A stretch of DNA of 53,321 nucleotides. It comes from Gnetum montanum. Taxonomy: Eukaryota > Streptophyta > Gnetopsida > Gnetales > Gnetaceae. The DNA lies in the NCBI GenBank assembly GCA_015680685.1, contig MNCI01004419.1:43920-97240 (forward strand), in the 5' to 3' direction. The translations under genes were made by a program, and so were the position numbers. Shown one piece after another: positions 1 through 9,209 of the stretch. The stretch's first letter is position 1; each line of letters begins with the position of its first letter. The notes under the pieces were generated by a model. It saw only the letters and a list, made by a program, of their open reading frames with translations. It searched no databases and was not told the DNA's origin.

Positions 1-1007
1 TTGCCATTGCCTTCGGTGCAATGTGTCCCCTGCATATTCCATCGTGTACTTGTTCAACAATTGTTTGGGCTTTGGTACTATTGACGCAAGTCAACAGTAT
101 GCCTTCATAGGATCGGCGACACAATGTGTCTCCTATTAGTGTGTATTGTCTAGAACGTTTGCGTACTGCGTCCTTTTGCGCATTTGTTAGATGTTGTGGC
201 GTTTCACCGCGCAGAAGGTATTCCTTTACGTCTTCGTACCATTCATTAGCATGTGTTGTACTGACAGATGCGATTGGCAGCATGTCGAGAGTATGGGTTA
301 TGGGCTCGGTAGAACTAGTTACGGAGCTTGGTAATGCATGAAACATGTCAGGGGATATGTTTAAGGCCAAGGTTGCTAATGCGTCTGCAATGGTATTGTC
401 ATTCCTGGAGACGTGTTGGACATCAATGCTTTCGAATCGTTTAAGTAGGTGTTTAGCCAAATCACAGTATGGTTGTAAGTGTGGCGCTTTACATGTATAG
501 ACGTTTGTGACTTGGTTTACAACCAGTTGTGAGTCCCCTCTAACTACAAGCTGTGTAATGTCGGAAGCTAGTGCAGCCGCGAGACCTCTAAGGAGGCCTT
601 CATACTCTGCTATGTTATTAGTACAATGAAAATCGAAGCGATAAGCGAATGGTTTAATTTCCCCAGAGGGGTATGTGATTACTGCGGTAGCACTTCCTCC
701 TCGAGAGGTGGATGCTCCATCGAAGTTTAGAATGGCATTGTAGTTATCTGGCACCGTATCTATTACGTTTACATTTTCTTCTGGGAATTCGGGTTCTATT
801 GTACTTAGATCCTGTGTTGGCGATGTAGTCATTTGATTTGCTATGGCTTGGCCTTTGACTGACGATTGTGCTACGTGACGTAGGTCAAACTCAGCTATGA
901 TGGCCTTCCAACGGGCTATCCTGCTCGATTCGTAGATATTTCCGGTTATAGCTCTGAGTACATTGTCTTTGCAAATTATATTAGCTTGGTTTTGGAAAAG
1001 ATAATGT
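1..1007 (-). pseudogene. pol: Element A pol: second RNase H domain and start of integrase (partial)
   Basis: The frame continues from the first RNase H after a TGA at 1008-1010, where the related copy in element E has Trp (KKWRHYLF). Visible parts are the end of the first RNase H, a linker, then a second RNase H with FDGASTSRGGSA (first catalytic Asp), AEYEGL (Glu), GDSQLV (Asp) and ADALATLAL (Asp), so all four acidic positions are present. A connector follows, then the His-x-His part of the integrase zinc finger (CRGHIAPKAMA) up to the window edge. Dual RNase H is typical of the Tat lineage. The stretch from 1007 to 1 is otherwise open; the rest of integrase is outside the window. Confidence 0.88.
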
Positions 1008-1009
1008 CG

Positions 1010-2548
1010 TCATTTCTTTAAAGAGAAAACTAGAGCTAAACATGACTTTTCTACATCATTGTATCTTTTTTCGTGAGCAAATAATGCATGGCTCAGGTAA
1101 TATACAGGGACCTTAGTTCCATCATCTTGTTTCTGGCAAAGCATAGACGCGATTGATGATTCTGATGTGGCCAGGTAGATGTAAAACAGCTTGTCATTTT
1201 TGGGTGGGTACACCGTGGGCAGTCAAGCGAGCGTCGTCTTAATGTTGTCAAATGCTTCTTGGCACTGCGGGGTCCATTCAAAATGGGCATTTTTGCGTAG
1301 TAGGTGATTCATAGGTGTTAGTTTTTCTGTCAATTTTTCTATGAACCTCCTGATGAACTGTAATTGACCTTGTAGCCCTCAAAGTTCGGTTAGGTTGGTA
1401 GGTGACTTTAGGTTTATAATGGCCTTAACCTTATCGAGGTCTACCCGTATCCCTGCCTCTGAGGTTACAAATCCAAGCAGTTTGCCTGTCTTGATGCCGA
1501 AGACGCATTTCATTAGGTTAAGCCTTAGTTCATATTTTAGACAACGTTTTAACACTAAGTCAAGATCCTGTACATGTTGTTCTATCGTTTTTGATTTAAC
1601 CACCATGTCATCCATGTAATCATTGAGCGAATGTAAGATGTAATCGCTGAAGATGTATGTCATCGCCCTTTGATATGTGGCCCCAGTGTTCTTGAGACCG
1701 AAAGGCATCATCGTGTAACAAAAGGTTCCCCAAGGTGTTATAAAAGTGGTTCGGAGCTGGTGTTCTGGATTAATACGTATCTGATTATATCCTGAGAACC
1801 CATCCATAAAAAATAACAGAGCATGCCCAGCGGTTGAGTCAACTAATTGATCAATGCTAGGTAAGGGGAACTCATCTTTTATGGTTGCTACGTTGAGGTC
1901 TCGGAAGTCAATGCATAGGCGGATACTTCCGTTCTTCTTTGGGACTATAACCATGTTTGACACCCACTCGGCGTAATCAACAGCCCTAATGAAACCAGCT
2001 TGGTAGAGCTTGGTAATCTCACTACGAACTGCTAATGCTACCTCGGGCTTGACCTTTCGTGCTTTTTGTTTCACTGGCCTTAGTCTTGGATCAAGAATAA
2101 TGTTGTGCTGGATGATACGAGGGTCTAGTCCGGGCATGTCCGTATAGGATCAAACAAACGCTTTCATATTGTCTCTAAGCACGTTTTCGATATTTTTAGC
2201 TAGACACGGTTCTAGTAATGCGCTCAATTTTAGAATTTTATTTTCCCCATCAGGCGTGGTGATGGGAGTTTCAGTTAGAGGATCCTCGGTAATATTTTCG
2301 GCTTCTATGTCGAGGGATTTTGTCATACCCTCATAGTCGTTAACCATTTTCTGTGTTGAAGCTATTATTGCATTATTTGTTGATGAGCTCGCATGGATGA
2401 GATTCACGTCGATATTCGTTTCAACCTCGCCGTATGGTCCATCAAGAACCAACAGCTTAGTTAAGCGCTTGCAATCCATTAGGCTAGTTCCTGTCAATAA
2501 ATAGAGAGCCTGGTAAGATAGCGATGGTCGTTTTATGTCTTTTGGCAA
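1010..2548 (-). pseudogene. pol: Element A pol: reverse transcriptase and first RNase H
   Basis: This is the RNA-dependent DNA polymerase of the element. Moving from 2548 downward: an N-terminal part of about 130 residues with LLVLDGPYGEVET, then the RT fingers (KLYQAGFIRAV, PKKNGSIRLCIDFRDLN), the palm (FFMDGFSGYNQI, TMMPFGLKNTGATYQ), the catalytic NDYMDDMVVKSK, and RNase H (FYIYLATSESS, YYLSHALFAHEKRYNDVEK). Interruptions are TGA near 2145 (Trp expected), TGA near 1377 (Arg expected before GLQG), a stop near 1220 and a TGA at 1008. Each is a single transition from a sense codon. The pol frame opens about 5.6 kb from the end of gag-pro, with the antisense gene between. The first Met at 2548 is only the first available start; a spliced start is equally possible. 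Confidence 0.92.
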
Positions 2549-2936
2549 TTTTTAGTGTATATGTATGATAGTGGATTAATCCAACAACGAACGGCAGTTT
2601 AACGCCTTACCAGGCAACGAACAGTAGTTTAATGTCTTACTGGGCAACAAATGGCAGTTTAATGCCTTACCGGGCAACAAATGGCAGTTTAATGCCTTAC
2701 CGGGCGATGAACGACAGTTTAATGCCTTACCAGGCAACGAACGGCAGTTTAATGCCTTACCGGGTGACGAACGACAGTTTAATGCCTTACCGAGCAACGA
2801 ACGACACTTTAATGCCTTACCGGGCGACGAATGACAGTTTAATGCCTTACCGGGCGACGAACGGCAGTTTAATGCCTTACCGGGAAACGAACGACAGTTT
2901 AATGCCTTACCAGGCGATGAACGGCAGTTTAATGCC
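2549..2936. repeat. 30-bp tandem array upstream of the antisense gene in A
   Basis: About twelve 30-bp units run from roughly 2584 to 2936. Each reads like GTTTAATGCCTTACCGGGCG followed by an ACGAACGGCA-type tail, and differs from its neighbours by a few bases. As 30 is a multiple of three, long open frames appear on both strands, but they are by-products of the repeat. The core GTTTAATGxC is shared with the array on the other side of the antisense gene (7883-8157). Confidence 0.95.
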
Positions 2937-3096
2937 TAAATTTTACATTTTACTTAGTTTATGTATGTAATTTTTATATATTTTTGAAAAATTTAAAGCA
3001 AATCTAAAAAAGCGCGAAAAACGAGGCAAAAAGGAAGAAAAAGCAAGAAAAACGGAGGGCGGCGGCGGAGTCAGCGTCAGCGTCGGCATCGGCGGG

Positions 3097-3107
3097 CTAT
3101 AAAAAGG
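3097..3107 (+). promoter_or_regulatory. TATA box of the antisense gene in A
   Basis: CTATAAAAAGG lies on the plus strand, opposite to gag-pol, about 160 bp before the ATG at 3257. Element E has ATAAATAG at nearly the same distance before its own start. The region 2937-3096 just upstream is AT-rich, then very GC-rich (GGCGGCGG), and holds nothing else I recognise. Confidence 0.6.
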
Positions 3108-3164
3108 GGAAAAGGGGCTTCATTTGTCATTTGCAATCCGAGCGTGAGCATAAACTTCGGCCGA

Positions 3165-3256
3165 ACCCCTGCGTAGACGCCGAGCCAAACCCCAGCGTAG
3201 ACGCCAAGCGAAACCCCAGCATAGAAGCCGAGCCAAACCCCAGCGTAGACACCGAG
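3165..3256 (+). repeat. GCGTAGACGC repeats in the antisense gene leader
   Basis: Three to four copies of an approximately 30-bp unit carrying AGCGTAGACGCCGAGCC lie between the TATA box and the ATG at 3257. The frame of that ATG stays open upstream to 3131, where these repeats would be read as NPSVDAEP-like units. A start at 3131 would fall almost on the predicted transcription start, so 3257 is preferred. Confidence 0.6.
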
Positions 3257-3368
3257 ATGGGCAGAGGCAAGGAGATAGACGACCGAGGAAGAAAAGGGGC
3301 AGAGCTGAGGCGATGCTGTAGGGCCTACCCCGCCCGAATCTTCCTGCATGGCCAGGATCTTCCAGTAG

Positions 3369-4076
3369 GTAGGCTCTTGACTCTGTTTTTTGTTTATTTT
3401 TTCGCATCTGTTTTCGTAGCGTAGTTTTCGTAGCGTAGACAGTTAGCATAGGGGGTTTCGGCGTATACGCCGAGCGTAAAGGGTTCAGGGTATTGTACCG
3501 GCGTAGACGCGCGCATGTTGTTTTCGGCGTAGACTGTCATGGCTTCGTTTTTCGGTGTTCAGCGTAGACGATTGTCGGAGTATACGCTTAGCGTATACGC
3601 CGAGTGTAGACACTTATACTGGCTTCTGGCGTAGATTGTCTACCCTCGGCGTATACGCCGAGGGTTTCTACAGTGTATACGCTGGGCGTAAGTTGGATAT
3701 TTCGTAGCGCAGCGTAACTGTTTGTCTCTACGCCCAGCGTATACACCGAGCGTAACTATTTTTATCTCTACGCCCAGCGTATACGCCGAGCGTAACTGTT
3801 TTTCTCTACGCCCAGTGTATACGCTGAGCGTAACTGTTTTTCTCTCTACGCCCAGCGTACACGCCGAGCGTAATTGTTTGTCTCTACGCTGAGCGTATAC
3901 ACCAAGCGTAACATGTTTTTCTCTCTATGCCCAGCGTATACGTCGAGCGTAACTGTTTGTCTACGCCGAGCGTATACGCCGAGCGTAACAGTTAGAAAAA
4001 TTTTCCACGAATGTCAATTTTTCAAAGTGAAGTTTCCAGTATGATTAATCTTTGGGGTTGTGTTAATGGCTTGCAG
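3369..4076 (+). repeat. Intron 1 of the antisense gene in A, filled with GCGTATACGC repeats
   Basis: From about 3430 to 3990 the intron is nearly all imperfect copies of CGCCGAGCGTAACTGTTT and CTACGCCCAGCGTATACGC. The core GCGTATACGC is a perfect palindrome. The same core recurs in the LTR and leader of element A. The intron ends in a normal acceptor, GGCTTGCAG, at 4068-4076. Confidence 0.85.
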
Positions 4077-4526
4077 GGACGTTGAACCTCTCCTTCTAGT
4101 GACTGAGCTAGTTGGGGTCTTGACCTAGTTTAGTCCCCTTGAGGGTGGTGAACTGACCCCAGACTTAACTGTTGAGAACAATGGGGTCTGGTTTCGGGAC
4201 AGGGCCAACAAATTTTTGGCCTTCATCCTAGACCATTTTAGGGTTGTGATTTGGTCCCACCTAGGCGAGGACGTGGCGCGGAGCATCATCGAGGCCATGC
4301 TACCCAGTGCAGCGGAGGGTATTAGAATGTTCATGGATGATATTGATGAAGGGCCACTTGTCGTTGAGGGTGTTCCCCCCGGCGGTCCAAGATCTGCCCG
4401 TCCATTGACGCGTGTATGGGACCGGCTGCTGCGGGGGCCTAACTATATGAATGATACGTTATTCCTAGCCGGCCGCGCACACACCTTATTTCAGAATCCC
4501 CCCGGCACAGTATACCGGGTGGAAAG
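4077..4526 (+). pseudogene. Exon 2 of the antisense gene in A: FCP1/NIF-like HAD phosphatase domain, catalytically degenerate
   Basis: The order of motifs follows plant FCP1/NIF-type HAD proteins. A hydrophobic strand LLLVTELVGVLT stands at the nucleophile position (DLNGLL-like in the family; LIILDIVGVLC in element B). Then come GVWFRDRANKFLAFILDHF and RVVIWSHLGEDVARSIIEAM, matching the family pattern of a large residue plus Phe-Leu and then (V/I)xIWSS. Near the end LTRVWDRLL and LFLAGRAHTLFQNPPGTVY match the family's RVWD and LLDDSPYKALLNPP-like segment. Both Asp residues of motif I and the DD of the last motif are missing in A, so phosphatase activity is unlikely. The assignment rests on my recognition of the family; a profile search would settle it. 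One TAG lies at 4126. Confidence 0.68.
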
Positions 4527-4619
4527 GTAGTTTCGTTTTGGCTTTGATTGTTCTTTTCTTTTTTATTTTATATTCAAATATTTGCTCTTGTTTTAACACA
4601 TGTTTTCGCCTTTTCGTAG

Positions 4620-4888
4620 GCCGAAAGTTACAAAAGAAGGGGCCTACGCAGGCGATGATGGGATTGCATTGGCAAGCACGACTTTGGAGGCGTTCATGAT
4701 GGGCCCCACTCTTCGCGGGGCTGTTTTGGCTCACACTAGCAGTGCCATGAAGCACTTCCACAAGAAATTTTCTAAGGCATTTGCATAATGCGCCGCGCGT
4801 GGATGGTTACACGCCGACTAGTCCCCTAATGGACCAATTTTTCCATCTGCTTCTGATCTGGGCGAAACCTCAAGGTCTAACCCGGAGA
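4620..4888 (+). pseudogene. Exon 3 of the antisense gene in A
   Basis: It joins exon 2 in phase (codon AG|G) and encodes a segment containing EGAYAGDDGIALASTTLEAF and KKFSKAFA, then a Trp-rich stretch. TAA at 4786 and TAG at 4819 interrupt it; B has KCKNDEWMDKEW here, so the second stop replaces Trp. I do not recognise the fold. By position it could be the tail of the phosphatase-like domain. The donor is GAGA|GTAAGT at 4889. Confidence 0.6.
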
Positions 4889-4978
4889 GTAAGTGATAGT
4901 TTTTTCTAGATGCCGTGATGTGTTTGTCCAATTTCCAAGTGCTAAACTAATGCGAGGGTTTCAGATTTGTCTCTACAG

Positions 4979-6019
4979 CTGGCACTACCTCTGGCGGGGA
5001 TTCTGTTGTAACCGGGCGAACTGAGGTGACTCTCTCCATGAAGTTTGGTGAAACCGTTGCTGCCCAGAAGTGGTTGCGGGTAAAAGCCCCGCCATCCATT
5101 ATTGCCTGCTTAGAACATGCCGGTCTCATGGCGCTCTTGGTGGCCCCTAGCCCGAATGTGTCTATAGCGGAGATGATCGGGATCGTGGATTCATTTGACA
5201 GATCTGTTTCTCGCTATAGCGCTCGTATTAAGGGCGTTAAGATAATTTTTGAATTATCACCCCAATTTTTTGTAGATTTGTTTGGCGTGCCTACAGGCGG
5301 TGTAAAGATTGTTTTAGATAGGACACATAAAGAAATTCAGACGATCTGCGCTTTAGAGGATTGGTTAGGTGTGGCGAAGGGCGCCAAAGGATTTCCAATG
5401 CAGGGGAGGACGAAAATTGAGGAAGTCAACGAGCTCTACCTCTTATTTCGAGCGCGTCTATTTCCGAAGACTCTATCACAAGTTAAGATTCTAGGGGTTG
5501 AAGCAGTGTGAGTCGTGCGTACTATTCTAGAGGCTGGCGTGCGCTACAATTGGGCTGAATTCTTAGTATCGGGCATGACTAAAGAGATAGCGTGGCTACG
5601 TTCGAACATAGACGCTCAGTCCCATTTCACTTTTGCCTTTTCTGCTGGTTATGTTCGTCGTTTGGCCAAATTTTTAGTGGTTCGCGGGGAGGAAAGATAT
5701 GTTTTGTGGGATAGGAATCAACTGTCTCGCCCCTGGGTGAACCACCTGTTCGACACGACTAAGTCTCAAGATGCCCCCGAGGGAATTGATGAATCCCTTA
5801 CAATCACTACAAGTGAATCGTCTAGTCCCTCTCTCCATACACGTGACAGTGTAGGGCTGGAACCAGAAGAAATGTCCTACGCTGCCAAAAAGGTAGAGCG
5901 GGTGGTCAAGGACACAATAGGCAAAGCCAAGTCGAAGTTGGCGAAGCATGACCACCTAGTTGAGGAGACCAGTGAGGTTGAACTGCCCAAAGTAAAGCGG
6001 ATTTAGTTTAAAATACCTG
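4979..6019 (+). pseudogene. Exon 4 of the antisense gene in A: conserved transposon-associated domain
   Basis: This long exon is open except for TGA at 5509-5511 and a TAG just before the donor. Landmarks shared with B and E are AEMIGIVDSF, FFVDLFGVPTGG, the motif FPKTLSQVKIL, then RYNWAEFLVSGMTKEIAWL and a Phe/His-rich helix ending FLVVRG. The arrangement recalls the 'putative plant transposon protein' domain of extra reading frames in Tat and Athila elements, but the resemblance is distant. The C-terminal third is acidic and Ser-rich. The acceptor CTCTACAG at 4971-4978 keeps phase with exon 3; TTTCAG at 4959-4964 does not. Confidence 0.7.
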
Positions 6020-6135
6020 GTAAACCTCTCGTTTTCTTTACTTCACTTATCTTGCAGATAATTTGAAAGATTTATGGTTGTATGTAGCTAAATTCATCTG
6101 TTTTGTGTTGAGAAGTCAAGAGACATGATTTGCAG

Positions 6136-6566
6136 ACTATACCTGGGGATGAGGAGTTGACTGACCCCGCGGGAGGAACTGAGTTGCTGGAGGAAAGAAC
6201 CGGAAACACTGAACCACTAGATGATCAAGCGGAGACTGACGATATGTTCAGTAATTTTCTAACAGGCAACTTGGACCTTGGAGCCCCTCCCACATCAGAG
6301 GAGATTAGAGGGAATGGTATGTCTCGTTACTTAGTTGTGTAGCTTAATATGTTTTCATCTCATTATGGATTTTTCGTTTGACTCAGAGGAGAGCGAGACC
6401 ATCCCTGAGAAGGAGCCAGAGATTCCCCCTGAAGTGTCGCCAAAGGTCAGCGCGTCGCGCCCTCATGGACCTTTTACTTGGATGGAAATGCCAAGTAAGA
6501 GGGATTTTGTAGCTGGTGTGGTCGAGGAGGTCGTTGAGCGGATCGAAAGGATCCATCCTGAAATAG
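6136..6566 (+). pseudogene. Exons 5 and 6 of the antisense gene in A: acidic linker
   Basis: Exon 5 (6136-6316) and exon 6 (6387-6566) are separated by a 70-bp intron and join in phase. They encode a Glu/Asp-rich linker (for example EESETIPEKEPEIPPEV) ending in GPFTWMEMPSKRDFVAG and VVEEVVERIERIHPEI, which aligns with WGETLDKFTFMEGIMNN in B. In E the two exons appear fused or the intron is not recognisable. No enzymatic motif is visible. Confidence 0.65.
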
Positions 6567-6653
6567 GTATGGAAACATCTAGAGATCCTTACTATGTTAG
6601 AGTTTGATTCTTGATTTTGTCTGTTCTAACGTTTGTCTTTTCCCTATTGATAG

Positions 6654-7438
6654 GTGCCCAATTGAGGTGGGATCCATCCAAGACTGTCAACATGGAGAGT
6701 TTGCCCACACTTTCCCCAGAAATTGAACAAGTGCCCAGACCTGTTTACGAAGAGGTAGCGGAGGGCTTTGTTCACAATGCTAAAGAAGTATGGATGTGTA
6801 GGCGATCCATTGAGCAATTGTGGCTCTAGATCCAGGCAAAAGAGAAAGAGGTTTCTGAACTAGCGGTGGAACGTGACGATCTGAAGGCTCGGTATGAATT
6901 TGCCGCAGCCAGATTAGACAATGATCGCTCTTGGCGGACCTCCGAGGTCACGTATACGAGGTATTGGAACCTACTCAATCGTCATGCAGGATTGATACAG
7001 AGATTAGGGGAGCGTAGGGCCCAAATTGATTTGCTGAACACCAAATGCCAAGATTGGAAGGCTTTTTCCTCCAAAGTACGCAAATGGGGGCAAGATGAGA
7101 AGAACCACAAGCACCAATATAAAAAATCGCTAAAAGAGGTGTCTATCGAGAAGCGACAGTTGGAAATATTTGTGGAAAGCCTTGGTCTGCATCCCGCCTT
7201 TGACACATTTGCCCAGAACACAATTGTAGAGATGGAGTCCCCTAAACGGCAGATAACAACCGCTTCTGGGGAAGTGTCAGTGGGGGAGTTCCCTTTGAAA
7301 CATCCCACCTGGTCGGATGTTGACAAGGGGAAGGCTTTGGCGGATGTTGACTTGGGTCTCTATGGGACAGATTGGGCAAGTGTTCCTGAAGAGGAAATCC
7401 TGCGGCGACTGGAATTCGGCTTGGGGGGACCCCCTATG
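6654..7438 (+). pseudogene. Exon 7 of the antisense gene in A: probable coiled coil
   Basis: It opens AQLRWDPSK after an in-phase acceptor (TTGATAG). TAG at 6827 interrupts an otherwise open frame. The body is rich in Glu, Lys, Arg and Leu (AKEKEVSELAVERDDLKARY; IQRLGERRAQIDLLNTKCQD), which suggests a long alpha-helical coiled coil. A conserved core, QDWKAFSSKVRKWG then KNHKHQYKK, is shared with D and E. The end is acidic, ILRRLEFGLGG, and the donor is ATG|GTAAGC at 7439. Confidence 0.7.
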
Positions 7439-7536
7439 GTAAGCGTTTCGTGTTCATGAAGTTCATTGATAATGTTTGAAGTTTTGACGTTCGCTTATTC
7501 TTGTGTTGGTTATTTCCCTTTTTTGATCTTTTTTAG

Positions 7537-7638
7537 GATGAAGGTGGTGGTGAAACTGAAGGAGCTGGCCCTAGTGGAGCAGAGGCCTCCGATGCTGGTG
7601 GGTCCAAGGGGGATGATCGTCATGCCCCAGATGTTTAG
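7537..7638 (+). pseudogene. Last exon of the antisense gene in A: Gly/Asp-rich tail
   Basis: The acceptor CTTTTTTAG is followed by an in-phase exon encoding DEGGGETEGAGPSGAEASDA and a short rest ending DDRHAPDV, then TAG at 7636. E and D have comparable acidic tails in the same place (NAGGGNAKGDDAKA; EGHVEGDDVEVNDK), so this is the true C terminus. Confidence 0.7.
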
Positions 7639-8157
7639 CATTTTAGCTCTTAAGTTGTCTTGCTTTTTTCTTTTTTTGTTTTTCAACTCAGATTTATACT
7701 GGAACTGTAACTTGAAAATTGGGAATGGAAAGAGAGGGTTGATTGTATGTAATGACTATATGAATATTTTTTGTTGATTTCGAGCTTATCATGAGATAGA
7801 CATGTAAAAGTATTTTGGTTTGTTTTCTATTTTAAGTGTGTTACTGAAATGTGATTATAAAAGTAAAGCGAAAAGCATGTACTAGTTTATGGCCATTTCG
7901 GGCCCCATACGTAATCGGGAAATGTTTTGGAGGACGTGGATAGATTTCTCGGTCAACCGATCATTGCTAATCATGGCTAGTTTTATGTCTTTGCGGACAT
8001 GATAGTTTAGTATCATTTCAGACTGGGAGTGGCAGTTAGTTGTTTTTCCTGCTTTATCGTAGTTTAGTGTCGTTTCAGACCTATTATAGTTTAATGTCAT
8101 TTCGGACTTTTTGTAGTTTAACGTCATTTCGGACTAAGGGTGATAGTATCATTTCAG
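7639..8157. repeat. 3' flank of the antisense gene and TAGTTTAATGTCATTTCGGAC repeats in A
   Basis: After the stop comes about 240 bp of AT-rich sequence, probably the 3' UTR. From 7883 to 8157 there are six to eight imperfect copies of TAGTTTAATGTCATTTCGG at intervals of about 25 to 45 bp. The core resembles the 30-bp array on the other side of the gene (2584-2936) in the same orientation. Confidence 0.8.
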
Positions 8158-9204
8158 TAATTTTTTGATTTTTTTCGTTTTAATGCTAGACGATGTTTCA
8201 ACGGGTATGATCCGGTATTCAGCATCCCCTTCGTTGATTACATTAACCGGTAATTCGGCCCAAGGGACTTCTGGTGGAGTGTCTGTTGTGTTGGCATTTC
8301 TAGATATTTCAGTGTCTGTAGGGAGCTCTATATTAGCTTCTACTTGAGGAAGTATAGGCATTTCTGTTTAAGGAGGCTCTTGTTCCATGTCGGAAGATTT
8401 ACTGCTTACCAATGATTGCGGATTTTCGTTATTTTGGCTAGGTTTTTCAAGTTTGATTTCCAAGCCTTGGTCCATGCCCATATGCGACGAGATGATAGGA
8501 GTAGCTGCTTCACCGTGTATGACGATTTCTTTGCCCTCATAAGGCAGGTGAATTTCCTGATGTATGGGGGAAGAGACAGCTCTTAGTTGGGCTAGCCAGG
8601 GTCTTCCCAATATTAGGTTGAACTCTGACATCTCATCCACTACTAGGAAATTAGCAGACGTTGGGAATTGATCTCCCGCTATGAAGTTTAGGGTTATTGT
8701 GCCTTTCACCATTACGCGTGACCCACTGAATGACCTTAAACATGTAGTCGTGGTTGGTTTTAGTAGTTTAGTAAGTCCTAGTTGTTCAATGATGTGGTAC
8801 GGCACAACGTTTGTCGCAACTCCATCATCTACATGGACCTTATGTATCTTGAACCGGTTTATACAGATCGTTATGAACATGGGGGCTGTTGTTACCTCCT
8901 TCGTTTTCTTATCCACATTGATGTTGTCATCATGAAAGCTTAGAGGCTTAGGAGTAGTCCCGTCAGGCGAGAACATCACCGCATGAATGGAGGGTTCGTT
9001 TGGGGGTAAGTCTTCACTTACTGGGATTGACGTTAACATGCGCACTAAAGGTTCCCGATGTGTTTGAGAGGTTAAGACTAAGTCGTACAAGCTTAGTGAA
9101 GTGTTCTTTTGTTTCAATGCTTGTGTGACTTGTGTCAAGGAGGCTGCAAAGTTTTCACTGTTGGGGGTGTTTCTATCGGTGTTGACTGGATCCATTGGAT
9201 CCAA
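8149..9204 (-). pseudogene. pro: Element A protease (C-terminal part of gag-pro)
   Basis: An aspartic retropepsin-like domain that would cleave the polyprotein. Key segments are SLSLYDLVLTSQTHREPLVR, KIHKVHVDDGVATNVVPYHI with the active-site Asp in DDGVA (Asp where many retropepsins have Thr or Ser), the flap region FSGSRVMVKGTITLNF, and FNLILGRPWLAQLRAVSS containing the second conserved ILG loop. A TAA at 8366 interrupts a C-terminal tail that otherwise stays open to about 8149. The frame joins the gag linker through a stop near 9208. No reverse transcriptase follows: the antisense gene comes next. Confidence 0.9.
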
Positions 9205-9209
9205 TAGCT

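Larger units (their letters stand above)
3257..7638 (+). pseudogene. Antisense multi-exon gene of element A (FCP1-like domain, transposon-associated domain, coiled coil)
   Basis: Inferred exons are 3257-3364 (uncertain), 4077-4526, 4620-4888, 4979-6019, 6136-6316, 6387-6566, 6654-7438 and 7537-7638. Donors are GTAGTT, GTAAGT, GTAAAC, GTATGT, GTATGG and GTAAGC. Reading phase is preserved across junctions 2/3, 3/4, 5/6, 6/7 and 7/8, which chance would not give. It fails at 1/2 and 4/5, so small errors or indels exist there. In-frame stops are TAG 4126, TAA 4786, TAG 4819 (Trp in B), TGA 5509, a TAG at the end of exon 4 and TAG 6827. The same gene lies in B, D and E, always opposite to gag-pol and between protease and reverse transcriptase. 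It is not an envelope gene: no membrane segment is seen. Function is unknown. Confidence 0.82.

Noticed and set aside
2584-2936. CRISPR-like regular 30-bp repeat
   Set aside because: Units are contiguous without unique spacers, and the setting is a plant retrotransposon.
2632-2970. Long open frame with MPYRATNGSL-type repeats on the plus strand, and its minus-strand partner
   Set aside because: It is the direct translation of a 30-bp tandem repeat in both strands, with no start context and no counterpart in B or E.
3257-7638. Envelope-like gene
   Set aside because: It is antisense to gag-pol, has introns, and shows no signal peptide or membrane segment.
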